Assembly (NCBI RefSeq): GCF_029953285.1
Contig: NZ_JASAOI010000047.1
Span: 62,001-126,000 of the forward strand
DNA from: Yinghuangia seranimata
GTDB taxonomy: Bacteria > Actinomycetota > Actinomycetes > Streptomycetales > Streptomycetaceae
Length of the DNA stretch: 64,000 nucleotides
Direction of reading: 5' to 3'
Numbering within the stretch: position 1 is the stretch's first letter; every line of letters starts with the position of its first letter. Under the pieces are notes generated by a model. It saw only the letters and a program-made list of their open reading frames with translations. It did no database searches and was not told the DNA's origin. Position numbers and translations under genes: made by a program. Positions 21,671-30,982 of the stretch are shown here, piece by piece.

Positions 21671-24337
21671 TCAGGCCGGCCCCTCCTCGACCAGCCCCGA
21701 CTCCGAGGCCGCCGCCTTCAGCGCGTCCGCGAGCCGGGTCGTACGGGCACCGGTGGGCTGCTGGGCGACCGCCTGCGGCAGCGTTCCACCGGCGGCGTAC
21801 ACGACCGACAGGTGCCGGGTGCCACGCGTGAACGCCGTGTAGACCAGCGGCCGCGTCAGGAGCTGCGCCGCGTCGCCGGGCATCATCGCGACCGCGCCGG
21901 GACGCCGCACACCGGACGCCTGCGCGACCGTCACCGCCCAGCCGTGCCGCAGCTCGTGCAGGCGGCCGCGCGGGACCACCACCGGCCGCTCGGGGGCGTC
22001 CCGGAACGCGACCGCCAGGCCGTCCGCGACCGCCTCGACGACCCGGCCCTCGACGAGCCCGGTCGACCGCGGCGGCGGAACGCGTACGACACGGTCGCCG
22101 ACGTCGAAGCCGGCGAACTGGCCGGGGCCCGGGTTGAGGCGCGCCTTGAGCGCCGTGTTGAGCGCGGCACTGCCGGCGCTCCCGCCGTGCGCCGGGGTCA
22201 CGACCAGCACGTCCTCGGACGGGATGCCGAGCGCGCGCGGGATCGAGTCGCCGACCAGCTGCACACACCGGTGCACCGCCTCGGCGGCGGACCGGGCCGC
22301 GACCAGCACGACCTGCCGGTCGGGCGACTCCACCTGCGGCAGCCGGCCGCCCCGTACGCCGCCCGCGAGCCGGCCGAGCACACCCGGAGCGGAGCCGTCC
22401 GACGTGACCACGGGCAGCAGACCGCTGTCCCGCAGGTCGGCGAAGACCCGCCCCGGACCGGCCGATTCGAGCTCGCCGGAGTCGCCGGCCAGCACGACGC
22501 GGCCGCCGTCGGGGAGGGCCTCGAGGACGGCCGCGGCCGCCTCGACGTCCAGCAGATGCGCGTCGACGACGACCAGCAGGTCGAGGTCGAGCAGGCCGTC
22601 GACGTCCCGGCCGGGGCCCTCGGCGCCGCGCAGCAGGCCTGACAGCGACACGGCGTCGCTCTCCGGCGCGGACGCGCGCAGCAGCTCCCGGCCGTCGGTG
22701 GTGGGCGCGGCGACGACCGCACGGACGCCTTCCGCGGCGGCCCGCGCGGCGAGGGCCACGGGACCGCCCGGAACGGCCTCACCGGGGCCGACGGCGAACA
22801 GCACGACCGCGGCGCCGCGCAGGGCGGCGCCCAGGGCCTTGCCCGCGGCGCCTTCCGCGGCGGTCAGGGCCGGGTCGTCCGACGGTTCGACGGTGGAGAC
22901 GAGGCGCACGACGGCGTCGGCGATGCTCTCCTCCGCGAGCGCGTAGCGCTCCAACGCGACCTGGACGGGGCGGTCCGACGCGAACGGGTCGGCGAAGTCC
23001 GGGTCCTCGAAGTCGTCCTCGCCGAACTCGTCGAAGTCGGGGTAGTCGTCGGGCTCGTCGAAATCCGCGAAGTCCTCGACGACAGGTGTCGGTTCGGGAC
23101 GCTCGGCGAACGCCATGACGCGACCGGCCTCATAGGCGGAACGCAGGGCGGCGCCGGGATCGGGCACACCGAAGTGCCGCAGCACATCGCGGACCGCGGC
23201 CGCGTCGACGGCCGTGTGGCCCTCATAGGCGGCGCGCGTCAGGTGCCACGAGACCAACGCATGCGCCCGCCGCTCGTCCCCGGGGTCGGGCACCCGCCCC
23301 TCGGCCTCCTGCGCGAACAGATCGGCCTTCTCCGGCGACACACCGGGCACAGCGAGCAGCACCCAGGGATCGGCGCCCAGCAACTCGGCGGCCTCCGCCC
23401 CGACCGCCGCAATCACCTGCGGAGCGAGCGCGGCAGGCGCCCCACCGGCGGTGAGCAGCGCCGCGACGGCGGCAACGGCCGCCTCGTCGACAGGCGCATC
23501 AAGCGCGTCGCCGTCGACGGGAGCCCGCCCGGCGGAGGCCTTGGGCCGCACCCGCCGCTCGACCCGCGCCGCAGGCTCATCGGGCACACGCTCGGGCTCG
23601 GCGGCGCCGGTGTGGGGGAGCGCACCGGGCACGGCCCAGGGAATGTCGTCGGCATCGTCCCGGACGACCCGGCGGACCGACGGGATGGCCTGGCTGGACG
23701 ACGTGGCGGCCTGGCGCGACGACGCGCCGCCAGGCGCTGTCGACCCCAGAGCGGCGGAGTCGGCCTGCTCGGTGGCGTCGAGCCCCGTCGCCGACGCGGC
23801 GCTCCGCGTGGCCTCGCTGGGCGGCGCAGACGATCCAGCTGCAGCGGAAGACGACTTTGCGCGCGCACGGGCGCCAGCGTCCGCAGCAGGGGCTTGCTCC
23901 TCGTCCTCAACCGCGGGCCGGCCGGTGGTGTCGTCCAGCGACTCCGTCGCGGACGCGTCGGCTTGAGACCCGTCGCTCGACGCGCCGCCAGGCGTCGCGG
24001 TGGGCGGGGCGCCCTGGGTGGCGGCCCCGACCGGCTCCGCGGGCGATTGCGTCTCGGCGGAGCCGCCCTCGTCGCTCTCAGCCGCGGCGGGCTTCCGGGG
24101 GCCCTTCGTCTTCGGCTTCGGCTCGTCGGGGCCCGGGGTGTCCCCCTCGCCCTTCGACTGCTTCGGTAGGGCCGGGGGTGGCGGGGCCTCCTGCTCGGCC
24201 TCGGCTGCCGCCTGGGCGGCTGCTTCCGCGGCGTGGCGGGCGTCGATCGCGGCTACCGCGGCACGGAGGTCGGCCAGGGTGGCGTCGGGGCCCGGTTGGG
24301 GGTCGGGGACGTTCGAACGGGGGCTCATTCTCGTCAT
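21671..24337 (-). CDS. degenerate RecD2-like helicase protein with helix-hairpin-helix
   Basis: A protein of 888 residues. The first 290 are low-complexity Ala/Glu/Pro/Ser. A helix-hairpin-helix region follows (ALAPQVIAAVGAEAAELL ... LLAVPGVSPEKAD), then a UvrD/RecD-type fold. At the Walker A position the sequence is FAVGPGEAVPGG, with no GK(T/S). Walker B is LLVVVDAHLLD, with DAHL in place of DEAQ. C-terminal RecD motifs remain: HGWAVTVAQASG (a variant of the VHKxQG box) and LVYTAFTRGTRHL. It is probably unable to hydrolyse ATP and may act as a DNA-binding or structural factor. Start ATG 24337 is plausible; an ATG at 24325 is also possible. Confidence 0.8.
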   Translation of the reverse strand: MTRMSPRSNVPDPQPGPDATLADLRAAVAAIDARHAAEAAAQAAAEAEQEAPPPPALPKQSKGEGDTPGPDEPKPKTKGPRKPAAAESDEGGSAETQSPAEPVGAATQGAPPTATPGGASSDGSQADASATESLDDTTGRPAVEDEEQAPAADAGARARAKSSSAAAGSSAPPSEATRSAASATGLDATEQADSAALGSTAPGGASSRQAATSSSQAIPSVRRVVRDDADDIPWAVPGALPHTGAAEPERVPDEPAARVERRVRPKASAGRAPVDGDALDAPVDEAAVAAVAALLTAGGAPAALAPQVIAAVGAEAAELLGADPWVLLAVPGVSPEKADLFAQEAEGRVPDPGDERRAHALVSWHLTRAAYEGHTAVDAAAVRDVLRHFGVPDPGAALRSAYEAGRVMAFAERPEPTPVVEDFADFDEPDDYPDFDEFGEDDFEDPDFADPFASDRPVQVALERYALAEESIADAVVRLVSTVEPSDDPALTAAEGAAGKALGAALRGAAVVLFAVGPGEAVPGGPVALAARAAAEGVRAVVAAPTTDGRELLRASAPESDAVSLSGLLRGAEGPGRDVDGLLDLDLLVVVDAHLLDVEAAAAVLEALPDGGRVVLAGDSGELESAGPGRVFADLRDSGLLPVVTSDGSAPGVLGRLAGGVRGGRLPQVESPDRQVVLVAARSAAEAVHRCVQLVGDSIPRALGIPSEDVLVVTPAHGGSAGSAALNTALKARLNPGPGQFAGFDVGDRVVRVPPPRSTGLVEGRVVEAVADGLAVAFRDAPERPVVVPRGRLHELRHGWAVTVAQASGVRRPGAVAMMPGDAAQLLTRPLVYTAFTRGTRHLSVVYAAGGTLPQAVAQQPTGARTTRLADALKAAASESGLVEEGPA

Positions 24338-24373
24338 CTCAAGCGGTCGGTCGGCGTGGCGGCGCGTCCGCCG

Positions 24374-25354
24374 TTACGCCTGGCTCCAGTCGTGGTCGGG
24401 ATACCCCGTCAGCGGCGCGGACACGTCGTCCAGGGCGGCACGGATCTCCGTCGGGAGGGTCAGACCCTCGGCGGCCAGGGAGGCCCGGAGCTGGCCGGCG
24501 TTGCGGGCGCCGACGATCGGGGCGACGACGCCGGGGCGGTCGCGGACCCAGGACAGGGCGACCTCGATCGGGGCGGCGCCGAGGCCGTCGGCGGCGGTGG
24601 CGACCGCGTCGACGATGCGGCGCGAGTCGGCGTCGAGGTAGGTGGCGACGAACGGGCCCATGTCGGCGGACGCCCCGCGCGAGTCGGCCGGCATGCCGTG
24701 CCGGTACTTGCCGGTCAGCACGCCGCGCCCCAGCGGGGACCACGGGAGCAGGCCGACGCCCAGGTCAAGGGCCGCCGGCAGGACCTCGCGTTCGATGCCG
24801 CGCTGCAGCAGCGAGTACTCCATCTGCGCGCTGGCGACGACGACCCGTCCGGGCGCCGCGAGCTGCCACGTGGCGGCCTTGGCGAGCTGCCAGCCGCAGA
24901 AGTTGGACACGCCGACGTACCGGGCGCGCCCGCTGGAGACGGCGAGTTCGAGCGCGTGGAGGGTCTCGTCGAGCGGCGTGGCCGGGTCGTAGGCGTGCAG
25001 CTGCCACAGGTCGACGTGGTCGGTGCCCATGCGGGCCAGCGACGCGTCGAGGGCCTGCAGCAGGTGGGCGCGCGAGCCGTCGAACCGGCGTTCGCTGTAC
25101 GGCACGCTGGCGGCCTTGGTGGCGATGACCACTTCGGAGCGCGGCACGTATCCGTCGAGCAGCCGGCCGAGCAGGTATTCGGCCTCGCCGTCGGCGTAGA
25201 CGTCGGCGGTGTCGACGAGGTTGCCGCCCGCGTCGAGGAAGGCCTTCATCTGGTCCGCGGCGTCTTGCTCGTCGGTGTCCCGCCCCCAGGTCATCGTGCC
25301 GAGGCCGGTCCGGGATACCCGCAGTCCGGTGCGGCCCAGATGTCGCTGCTCCAT
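24374..25354 (-). CDS. aldo/keto reductase
   Basis: A protein of 326 residues with an (alpha/beta)8 barrel. The catalytic tetrad is visible: Asp and Tyr in NLVDTADVYADG, Lys in VVIATKAAS, His in LWQLHAYDP. The NADPH site is near VAPIVGARNAGQL. The start ATG 25354 fits the family N-terminus (MEQRHLGRTGLRVS). It reduces carbonyls with NADPH in the cytoplasm; the substrate is unknown. Confidence 0.92.
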   Translation of the reverse strand: MEQRHLGRTGLRVSRTGLGTMTWGRDTDEQDAADQMKAFLDAGGNLVDTADVYADGEAEYLLGRLLDGYVPRSEVVIATKAASVPYSERRFDGSRAHLLQALDASLARMGTDHVDLWQLHAYDPATPLDETLHALELAVSSGRARYVGVSNFCGWQLAKAATWQLAAPGRVVVASAQMEYSLLQRGIEREVLPAALDLGVGLLPWSPLGRGVLTGKYRHGMPADSRGASADMGPFVATYLDADSRRIVDAVATAADGLGAAPIEVALSWVRDRPGVVAPIVGARNAGQLRASLAAEGLTLPTEIRAALDDVSAPLTGYPDHDWSQA

Positions 25355-25516
25355 GGATCGGGAGACTAGCCGTTCCGGGGGACGGGGCGCGGATGGCGGG
25401 GCCGTACGAGCGTGCGCCGTGTGCCGTTCCACGGTCTTGCCCCAGGCAGGTTACTGAGCGGTAGTAATAGCGGTAGGGTCCGTCCTGACACAGACCGACA
25501 CAAGAGGGGTATCGGC

Positions 25517-26569
25517 ATGGGCATGCGGCTCGGCATCAACCTCGGTTACTTCGGCGCGGGCAACGACGCCGACAACCTCGCCGTCGCGCAGGAGGCCGAC
25601 CGGCTCGGCTACTCGGTGTGCTGGGCGGCCGAGGCGTACGGCTCCGACGCCGCCACCGTGCTGACCTGGGTCGCCGCCCAGACCGAGCGCATCGACGTCG
25701 GCTCGGCGATCTTCCAGATCCCGGCCCGCACCCCGGCGATGACCGCGATGACCGCCGCCACGCTCGACGTGCTGTCCGGCGGCCGCTTCCGGCTCGGCCT
25801 CGGCGTCTCGGGCCCGCAGGTCTCCGAGGGCTGGTACGGCGTCCGCTTCGACAAGCCGCTCGCCCGCACCCGCGAGTACGTCGAGATCATCCGCAAGGCG
25901 ATGCGCCGCGAGCGCCTGGAGCACCACGGCGCGCACTGGGACCTGCCGCTGCCCGGCGGCCCCGGCAAGCCGGTCAAGCTGACCGTGCACCCCGTGCGCG
26001 AGCACATCCCGCTGTACATCGCCGCGGTCGGCCCGAAGAACCTCGAGCTGACCGGCGAGATCGCCGACGGCTGGCTGGGCGTCTTCTACGCGCCCGAGCA
26101 CGCCGAGGAGTCCCTGGCGCACGTCCGGGCGGGCCGCGAGAAGGCCGGCCTGGGCATGGACGGCTTCGACGTCGTCCCGACCGCGATGGTCTCGCTCGGC
26201 GACGACCCGGTCGAGGCCGCGCACGCCGTCCGCGGGTACGCCGCGCTCTACATCGGCGGCATGGGCAGCCGCGAGCAGAACTTCTACAACAAGCTCGCCG
26301 TGCGCATGGGCTACGAGAAGGAAGCCGTCGAGATCCAGGACAAGTTCCTGGCGAAGGACTACATGGGCGCCGGCATGGCCGTCCCGCACGACCTCATCGA
26401 CAAGACCGCGCTGCTCGGCACCAAGGAGCGCATCGCCGACCGCATGCAGGCGTACGCGGACAGCGGCGTCACCACCCTGACCGTCGCGCCGACCGCCGAC
26501 AGCCTCGAGGGCCGCATCGCGACGCTGCGCACGATCGCCGAGGCGCTGGAGCTGTCCGGCCGGGGCTGA
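25517..26569 (+). CDS. LLM-class F420-dependent oxidoreductase
   Basis: A protein of 350 residues. The luciferase-like barrel motifs are clear: MRLGINLGYFG, ADRLGYSVCWAAEAYGSDA, LDVLSGGRFRLGLGVSGPQVSEGW, and PLYIAAVGPKNLELTGEIADGWLG. This matches mycobacterial/streptomycete F420 proteins of the Rv-type LLM subgroup. AGAGGGG lies about 8 nt before ATG 25517; ATG 25523 is an alternative. It probably performs hydride transfer with F420H2. It ends 24 nt from the convergent gene at 26594. Confidence 0.92.
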   Translation: MGMRLGINLGYFGAGNDADNLAVAQEADRLGYSVCWAAEAYGSDAATVLTWVAAQTERIDVGSAIFQIPARTPAMTAMTAATLDVLSGGRFRLGLGVSGPQVSEGWYGVRFDKPLARTREYVEIIRKAMRRERLEHHGAHWDLPLPGGPGKPVKLTVHPVREHIPLYIAAVGPKNLELTGEIADGWLGVFYAPEHAEESLAHVRAGREKAGLGMDGFDVVPTAMVSLGDDPVEAAHAVRGYAALYIGGMGSREQNFYNKLAVRMGYEKEAVEIQDKFLAKDYMGAGMAVPHDLIDKTALLGTKERIADRMQAYADSGVTTLTVAPTADSLEGRIATLRTIAEALELSGRG

Positions 26570-26593
26570 CCCCCCGCCGGACCGCCCGACCGG

Positions 26594-27217
26594 CTACCGG
26601 GGGCCCGGGACCCGGTCCGCCACGACCTGCGCGAACTCCAGCAGGCGGCGGATCTGGCCCGGGCCTCCGTCGTCCAGCGACTTGCTGAACCGGTACGCCT
26701 CCTGCCGGAACCGCCCGGTGGAGGTGCCCTCCTCGCCCCGCACGGTCGCGATCTCCTGAAGTGTGGGCGTCGCCAGGAACACGTACGCCCCGCGCATCTC
26801 GCGCTCTCCGTCGGCACCGGTGCCGACGAGGGTTCTTATGCCGACGTGCGACACCGACCCGAGCGGGATGACCTGCACCGACGAGTCGAGCACCGTGCCG
26901 CCGGGCGCGGACGCGTCCGTCATGTCCTCGCTGTGCCACAGCACCAGCCGGTGGTCGTCGCAGACCGCGGCCTCCTGCCACACGGAGGTGCCGTTCGCGT
27001 TGATGTCCACGACGCGTTCGAGGGTGAACCCACGCACCGGCCGGCGCCCCAGCACCGAGCCGAGCGCCTCCATGGCGATGTCGGGGTGCAGGAGGTACGC
27101 CCGCACCGCGTCCTCCAGTTCGCGGTGCGAGGACCAGTCGGCGCCCGCGGCACCGGAACCCGGAACCACGGGTGGCTCCGTCCGCGACATGCGCTGCCTA
27201 CCCGGCCTGCCGAACAT
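26594..27217 (-). CDS. conserved hypothetical protein
   Basis: A protein of 207 residues, without signal peptide or membrane helix. Its sequence is mostly beta strand in the middle (FTLERVVDINANGTSVW, HRLVLWHSEDM, SVQVIPLGSVSHVGIRTLVG, EMRGAYVFLATPTLQEI) and ends in a helix (RRLLEFAQVVADRV). The strand pattern suggests a PH-like or similar small barrel, but this is only a guess. The start at ATG 27217 has AGGTGGGG close upstream. Confidence 0.7.
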   Translation of the reverse strand: MFGRPGRQRMSRTEPPVVPGSGAAGADWSSHRELEDAVRAYLLHPDIAMEALGSVLGRRPVRGFTLERVVDINANGTSVWQEAAVCDDHRLVLWHSEDMTDASAPGGTVLDSSVQVIPLGSVSHVGIRTLVGTGADGEREMRGAYVFLATPTLQEIATVRGEEGTSTGRFRQEAYRFSKSLDDGGPGQIRRLLEFAQVVADRVPGPR

Positions 27218-27341
27218 CCCCACCTGCTCTCCCCTGGCCTGCTTACCGCACCAGCCTAAGCGGGGATCGGCGTGGGAAGTGCCGGGGCGGGGTGCTGAAG
27301 CCCGCTCCGGGGGATCACGAAAGAGTGCATCACGCCGATCC

Positions 27342-27386
27342 CGGCACGTAATTGCCACGTCACAGGCTCGACATCGGCACGTAATT
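27342..27386. promoter_or_regulatory. direct repeat CGGCACGTAATT in a 317-bp gap
   Basis: CGGCACGTAATT occurs at 27342-27353 and 27375-27386, 33 bp apart (about three helical turns). It is the main AT-containing element in the gap 27218-27534, between a leftward gene start and the 3' end of corA. It may be a promoter/regulator site for the gene starting at 27217. No gene is seen in the gap. Confidence 0.45.
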
Positions 27387-27534
27387 ACGGCCGGGGCGGG
27401 GGGTTCGAGCAGCCCCGCCGCGGCCGTCATCCATTCCAACGACCGTGCCCTGAAAGGGTTGTGGGCCGACGCGGCGGAAACCGCCGAGCCCACTCGTGTG
27501 GGTGACGGGGCGCGCCGCACGGATGTGGGTGGCG

Positions 27535-28509
27535 TCACAGCCAGCCGCGGCGCCGGAACATTCTGTGGATGCCCACACAGGCGGCCGCCATCACGAGGAG
27601 CACCGTCGGGTAGCCCCATGCCTGCCGCAGCTCGGGCATGTGGTCGAAGTTCATCCCGTAGACGCCGGCGATCATCGTCGGCACCGCGGCGATCGCCGCC
27701 CACGCCGAGATCTTGCGCATGTCCTCGTTCTGCCGCACGCCGACCTGCGCGAGGTTCGCGCTCAGCACGTCCGACAGCAGCCGGTCGAACGACTCGACCT
27801 GCTCGTTCACCCGGGAGAGGTGGTCGCCGACGTCCCGGAAGAACGGCTGGGTCTCCGTCGGGACGTACATCACCTCGGCCGACGACAGCCTCCGCACCGG
27901 CTCGCTCAGCGGCAGCGACGCCCGCCGGAACTCCAGCACCTCGCGCTTGAGCAGGTAGATCGACTCGGCGTCGTTGTCGCGGTGCGCCGAGAACACCCGG
28001 CTCTCCAGCTCCTGGAGGTCGATCTCCAGCTCGTTCGCGACCGCCACGTACGCGTCCACGACCGCGTCGCACACCGCGTACAGCACCGCGCCGGGCCCGT
28101 GCCTGAGCACGTCCTCCTTCGCCTCCAGGCGCTTGCGGACCTGGCCGAGCGGATTGCCGTGGCCGTGCCGCACCGTGACGATGAACGAGTCGCCGACGAA
28201 GACCATCAGCTCGCCGGTCTCCACGCTCGACGTCTCGTCGATGTAGTACAGCGTCTTGAGGACCACGAACACCGAGTCGTCGAAGAGCTCCAGCTTCGGG
28301 CGCTGGTGTGCGTGCAGCGCGTCCTCGACGGCCAGCGGGTGCAGCCCGAACTCGCTGGTCACGATGTCGAACTCCGTCTCGGTGGGCTCGTGCAGGCCGA
28401 TCCACAGGAAGGCGTCGCCGGAGGCCCTGGCCTCGTCGAGCGCGTCCGAGAAGTCGGTCGGGCCCTGGGTGCGTACCCCGTTGCGGTAGATGGCGCAGTC
28501 CACGATCAC
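27535..28509 (-). CDS. corA: CorA-type Mg/Co transporter
   Basis: A protein of 324 residues. A soluble N-terminal domain (about 1-255) with long helices is followed by two C-terminal transmembrane helices. The signature YGMNF stands at the end of the first (IAAVPTMIAGVYGMNFDHMPE), and a basic tail RRRG closes the protein. This is the pentameric CorA channel for Mg2+ and Co2+. Start GTG 28509 gives MIVDCAIYRNG; GTG 28503 is also possible. It is divergent from the phosphatase gene, 82 nt apart. Confidence 0.93.
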   Translation of the reverse strand: MIVDCAIYRNGVRTQGPTDFSDALDEARASGDAFLWIGLHEPTETEFDIVTSEFGLHPLAVEDALHAHQRPKLELFDDSVFVVLKTLYYIDETSSVETGELMVFVGDSFIVTVRHGHGNPLGQVRKRLEAKEDVLRHGPGAVLYAVCDAVVDAYVAVANELEIDLQELESRVFSAHRDNDAESIYLLKREVLEFRRASLPLSEPVRRLSSAEVMYVPTETQPFFRDVGDHLSRVNEQVESFDRLLSDVLSANLAQVGVRQNEDMRKISAWAAIAAVPTMIAGVYGMNFDHMPELRQAWGYPTVLLVMAAACVGIHRMFRRRGWL

Positions 28510-28591
28510 CTGGCCATTGTGTCGGGTGCGCGGCCCAGGTGGGAGGACACCGTCCGGCACGCCGGACCCGTCCCGGCCGTAGAGTGATCGG

Positions 28592-29362
28592 ATGGCGACG
28601 CTGCTCCTGGTCCGGCACGGCCGGACCACCGCGAACTCCTCGGGCGTACTGGCCGGCTGGACCCCAGGGGTCCGCCTCGACGAACGGGGGCGCGAGCAGG
28701 CCGCCGCGCTCGCCCGCCGGATCGCCGACGTGCCGCTGGCCGCCGTCGTCTCCAGCCCGCTGGAGCGGTGCCGCGAGACGTCCGCCGAGATCGCCGCCGT
28801 CCGCGAGGGCACCAAGCTCGCGCTCGACGCCGGCGTGCAGGTGGACGACCGCGTCGGAGAGTGCCGCTACGGCGACTGGACGGGCCGCGAGATCAAGACG
28901 CTGGTCAAGGACCCGCTGTGGCCCGTCGTGCAGAACCACCCGAGCGCGGTGGTCTTCCCCGGCGAGGGCGGCGAGGCGCTGCGCGACACGCAGGCCCGCG
29001 CGGTCGCCGCGGTGCGCGACTGGAACGCGCGCCTGGAGGCCGAGCACGGCCCCGAGGCGCAGTACCTGATGTGCTCGCACGGCGACGTCATCAAGGCGAT
29101 CGTCGCCGACGCGCTCGGCCTGCACCTCGACCTGTTCCAGCGCATCATGGTCGACCCGTGCTCCCTCACGGTCGTCCGGTACGGCACCATGCGGCCGTTC
29201 GTCGCCCGCCTGAACGACACGGGCGGCGGCGTCGAAGGGCTGATCCCCGCGCCCAAGCGCCGCCGCGCCAAGGCGTCCTCGGGCGGCAAATCCGGCGTTT
29301 CCCGGAAATCCGCGGCGGCAACCGACGACGCGGTGGTGGGAGGCGGAGCCGGAGCCCCATAA
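28592..29362 (+). CDS. histidine phosphatase superfamily protein (MSMEG_4193-like)
   Basis: A protein of 256 residues. The catalytic motif is LLVRHGRTTAN (His8), with VSSPLERCRET and the second His in MCSHGDVIKA. A basic, low-complexity tail of 45 residues follows. The arrangement phosphatase / DUF3090 / SCO1664-like kinase fold is conserved across actinobacteria, so the three probably act together on an unknown phosphorylated substrate. Confidence 0.9.
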   Translation: MATLLLVRHGRTTANSSGVLAGWTPGVRLDERGREQAAALARRIADVPLAAVVSSPLERCRETSAEIAAVREGTKLALDAGVQVDDRVGECRYGDWTGREIKTLVKDPLWPVVQNHPSAVVFPGEGGEALRDTQARAVAAVRDWNARLEAEHGPEAQYLMCSHGDVIKAIVADALGLHLDLFQRIMVDPCSLTVVRYGTMRPFVARLNDTGGGVEGLIPAPKRRRAKASSGGKSGVSRKSAAATDDAVVGGGAGAP

Positions 29363-29441
29363 GGTGCACCGGAGGGGTATGCGCTCCTGGAGGCACCCCG
29401 CAAGACGTCGCACCCCCGCAGTCCTTGTCCAGTACCCGTGA

Positions 29442-30029
29442 ATGAGTAGTACGGAGCAGCTCGTGCCCCGCCAGGTCTTCCTGTACGACCCCCCGGACCG
29501 TTTCGTCGCAGGCACGGTCGGCGAACCAGGGCAGCGCACCTTCTTCCTGCAGGCCTCGGCCGGCGGGCGCGTCACCAGCGTCGCGCTGGAGAAGGCGCAG
29601 GTCGCGGTCCTCGCCGAACGCGTCGACGAACTGCTCGACGAACTGGTGCGGCGCAGCGGCGGCGAGACCCCCGTGCCGGCCGTCGCGCCGCCGGACCTGG
29701 AGGACGCCGCGCCGCTCGAGGCGCCGATCCTCGAGGAGTTCCGGGTCGGGACGATGGCGCTCGCGTGGGACTCGGACGACGACCGGCTCGTCGTCGAGGC
29801 GCAGGCACAGGTCCCCGACGACGACAACCCCGAGGACACGCTGCTCGGCGAGGACGACGAAGAAGGGCCGCCGCTGCTGCGCGTGCGGCTGACCGGGCCG
29901 ATGGCGCGGGCGTTCGCCAAGCGCGCGCTGCTCGTGGTCGCCGCCGGCCGTCCCCCGTGCCCGTTCTGCGGGCTCCCGATGGACGCCGACGGCCACATCT
30001 GCCCCCGCGCGAACGGATACCGCCGCTGA
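29442..30029 (+). CDS. DUF3090 family protein
   Basis: A protein of 195 residues. The conserved DUF3090 features are present: PRQVFLYDPPDRFVAGTVGEPGQRTFFLQA, the acidic middle (WDSDDDRLVVEAQA), and a C-terminal zinc-ribbon-like CPFCGLPMDADGHICPR with three Cys and one His. It stands between the phosphatase and the SCO1664-like gene. Function unknown; a metal-binding C-terminus is visible. Confidence 0.9.
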   Translation: MSSTEQLVPRQVFLYDPPDRFVAGTVGEPGQRTFFLQASAGGRVTSVALEKAQVAVLAERVDELLDELVRRSGGETPVPAVAPPDLEDAAPLEAPILEEFRVGTMALAWDSDDDRLVVEAQAQVPDDDNPEDTLLGEDDEEGPPLLRVRLTGPMARAFAKRALLVVAAGRPPCPFCGLPMDADGHICPRANGYRR

Positions 30030-30055
30030 GCGCCGCGAACGGCCCCGCAGGCGAC

Positions 30056-30904
30056 GTGGGCAACGTGCCTCCGCCGACCACGCCCGACCCGACCGGCGGC
30101 CTGGACGCGGCCGCCGTGGACGAGTTGCTCACGCGCGGCGAGATCACCGTCGAGGGGCGGCTGCGGGACGCGTCGAACGCGACGCTGTACTGCCGCATCG
30201 CGTACGAAGGCGTCGAGCGCGAGTGCGTGTGGAAGCCGGTCGCGGGCGAACGGCCGTTGTGGGACTTCCCGGACGGGACGCTCGCGGGGCGCGAGGTCGC
30301 GACGTACGCGCTGTCCGAGGCCCTCGGCTGGAACATCGTGCCGCCGACCGTGCACCGCGAGGGGCCTTACGGCCCGGGCATGTGCCAGCTGTGGATGCCG
30401 GGCGAGCCGGGCGAGGGCCTCGTGGGCCTGACCGACGGGCCCGAGCCCGAACCGGGCTGGCTGCCGATCGCGCAGGTCGCGGTCGACGACGGCGAAGGCG
30501 GTCAGAAGCCGGCGCTGCTGTGCCACCTGGCGAGCGAACCGATGCGCCGCATCGCGGTGTTCGACGCCGTCGTGAACAACGCCGACCGCAAGGGCGGGCA
30601 CCTGCTGCCCGGCCCGGACGGCCACGTGTACGGCATCGACCACGGCATCTGCCTGCACACCGAGAACAAGTTGCGGACGCTGCTGTGGGGTTGGGCCGAC
30701 GAACCGCTGACCGACGAGGCCCTGGAAGCCCTGCGCGGCCTGCGCGACGCCCTCACGACGGGCCTGGACGCCGCCCTGGCGGCCCATCTGACCAAGCCCG
30801 AGGTCGAGGCCGTGGGAGCCCGTGTGGCCCGCCTCCTGGACACCGGCCGCCACCCGCTCCCGACCCCGGGGCGGCGCCCGGCGGTTCCGTGGCCGCTGAT
30901 CTGA
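30056..30904 (+). CDS. SCO1664-family protein (PI3/4-kinase-like fold)
   Basis: A protein of 282 residues. Motifs are ECVWKPVAGERPLWDFPDGTLAGREVA (ATP-binding Lys region), FDAVVNNADRKGGHLL (catalytic Asp/Asn), and YGIDHGICLHTENKLRTLLWGW (metal-site Asp). These recall the phosphatidylinositol 3/4-kinase and HipA-like catalytic core. The start is unclear: I used GTG 30056, while CTG 30026 would overlap the DUF3090 stop. It is the third gene of the conserved row. A kinase role is inferred. Confidence 0.82.
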   Translation: MGNVPPPTTPDPTGGLDAAAVDELLTRGEITVEGRLRDASNATLYCRIAYEGVERECVWKPVAGERPLWDFPDGTLAGREVATYALSEALGWNIVPPTVHREGPYGPGMCQLWMPGEPGEGLVGLTDGPEPEPGWLPIAQVAVDDGEGGQKPALLCHLASEPMRRIAVFDAVVNNADRKGGHLLPGPDGHVYGIDHGICLHTENKLRTLLWGWADEPLTDEALEALRGLRDALTTGLDAALAAHLTKPEVEAVGARVARLLDTGRHPLPTPGRRPAVPWPLI

Positions 30905-30914
30905 CGTCGAACGC

Positions 30915-30951
30915 AGAACATAGAACACAGAACACAGAACACAGAACACAG
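30915..30951. repeat. tandem heptanucleotide repeat AGAACAC
   Basis: Five copies of AGAACAC (the first as AGAACAT) lie in tandem directly after the SCO1664-like stop. The low-GC tract is unusual for this genome and may vary in copy number by slippage. Confidence 0.8.
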
Positions 30952-30982
30952 ATCGCCGACGCGGACGACGCCGCCGACGCCG

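Noticed and set aside
30915-30951. Possible CRISPR-like array
   Set aside because: The 7-bp units are contiguous and have no spacers; it is a simple tandem repeat. No CRISPR array or cas gene was seen in the window.
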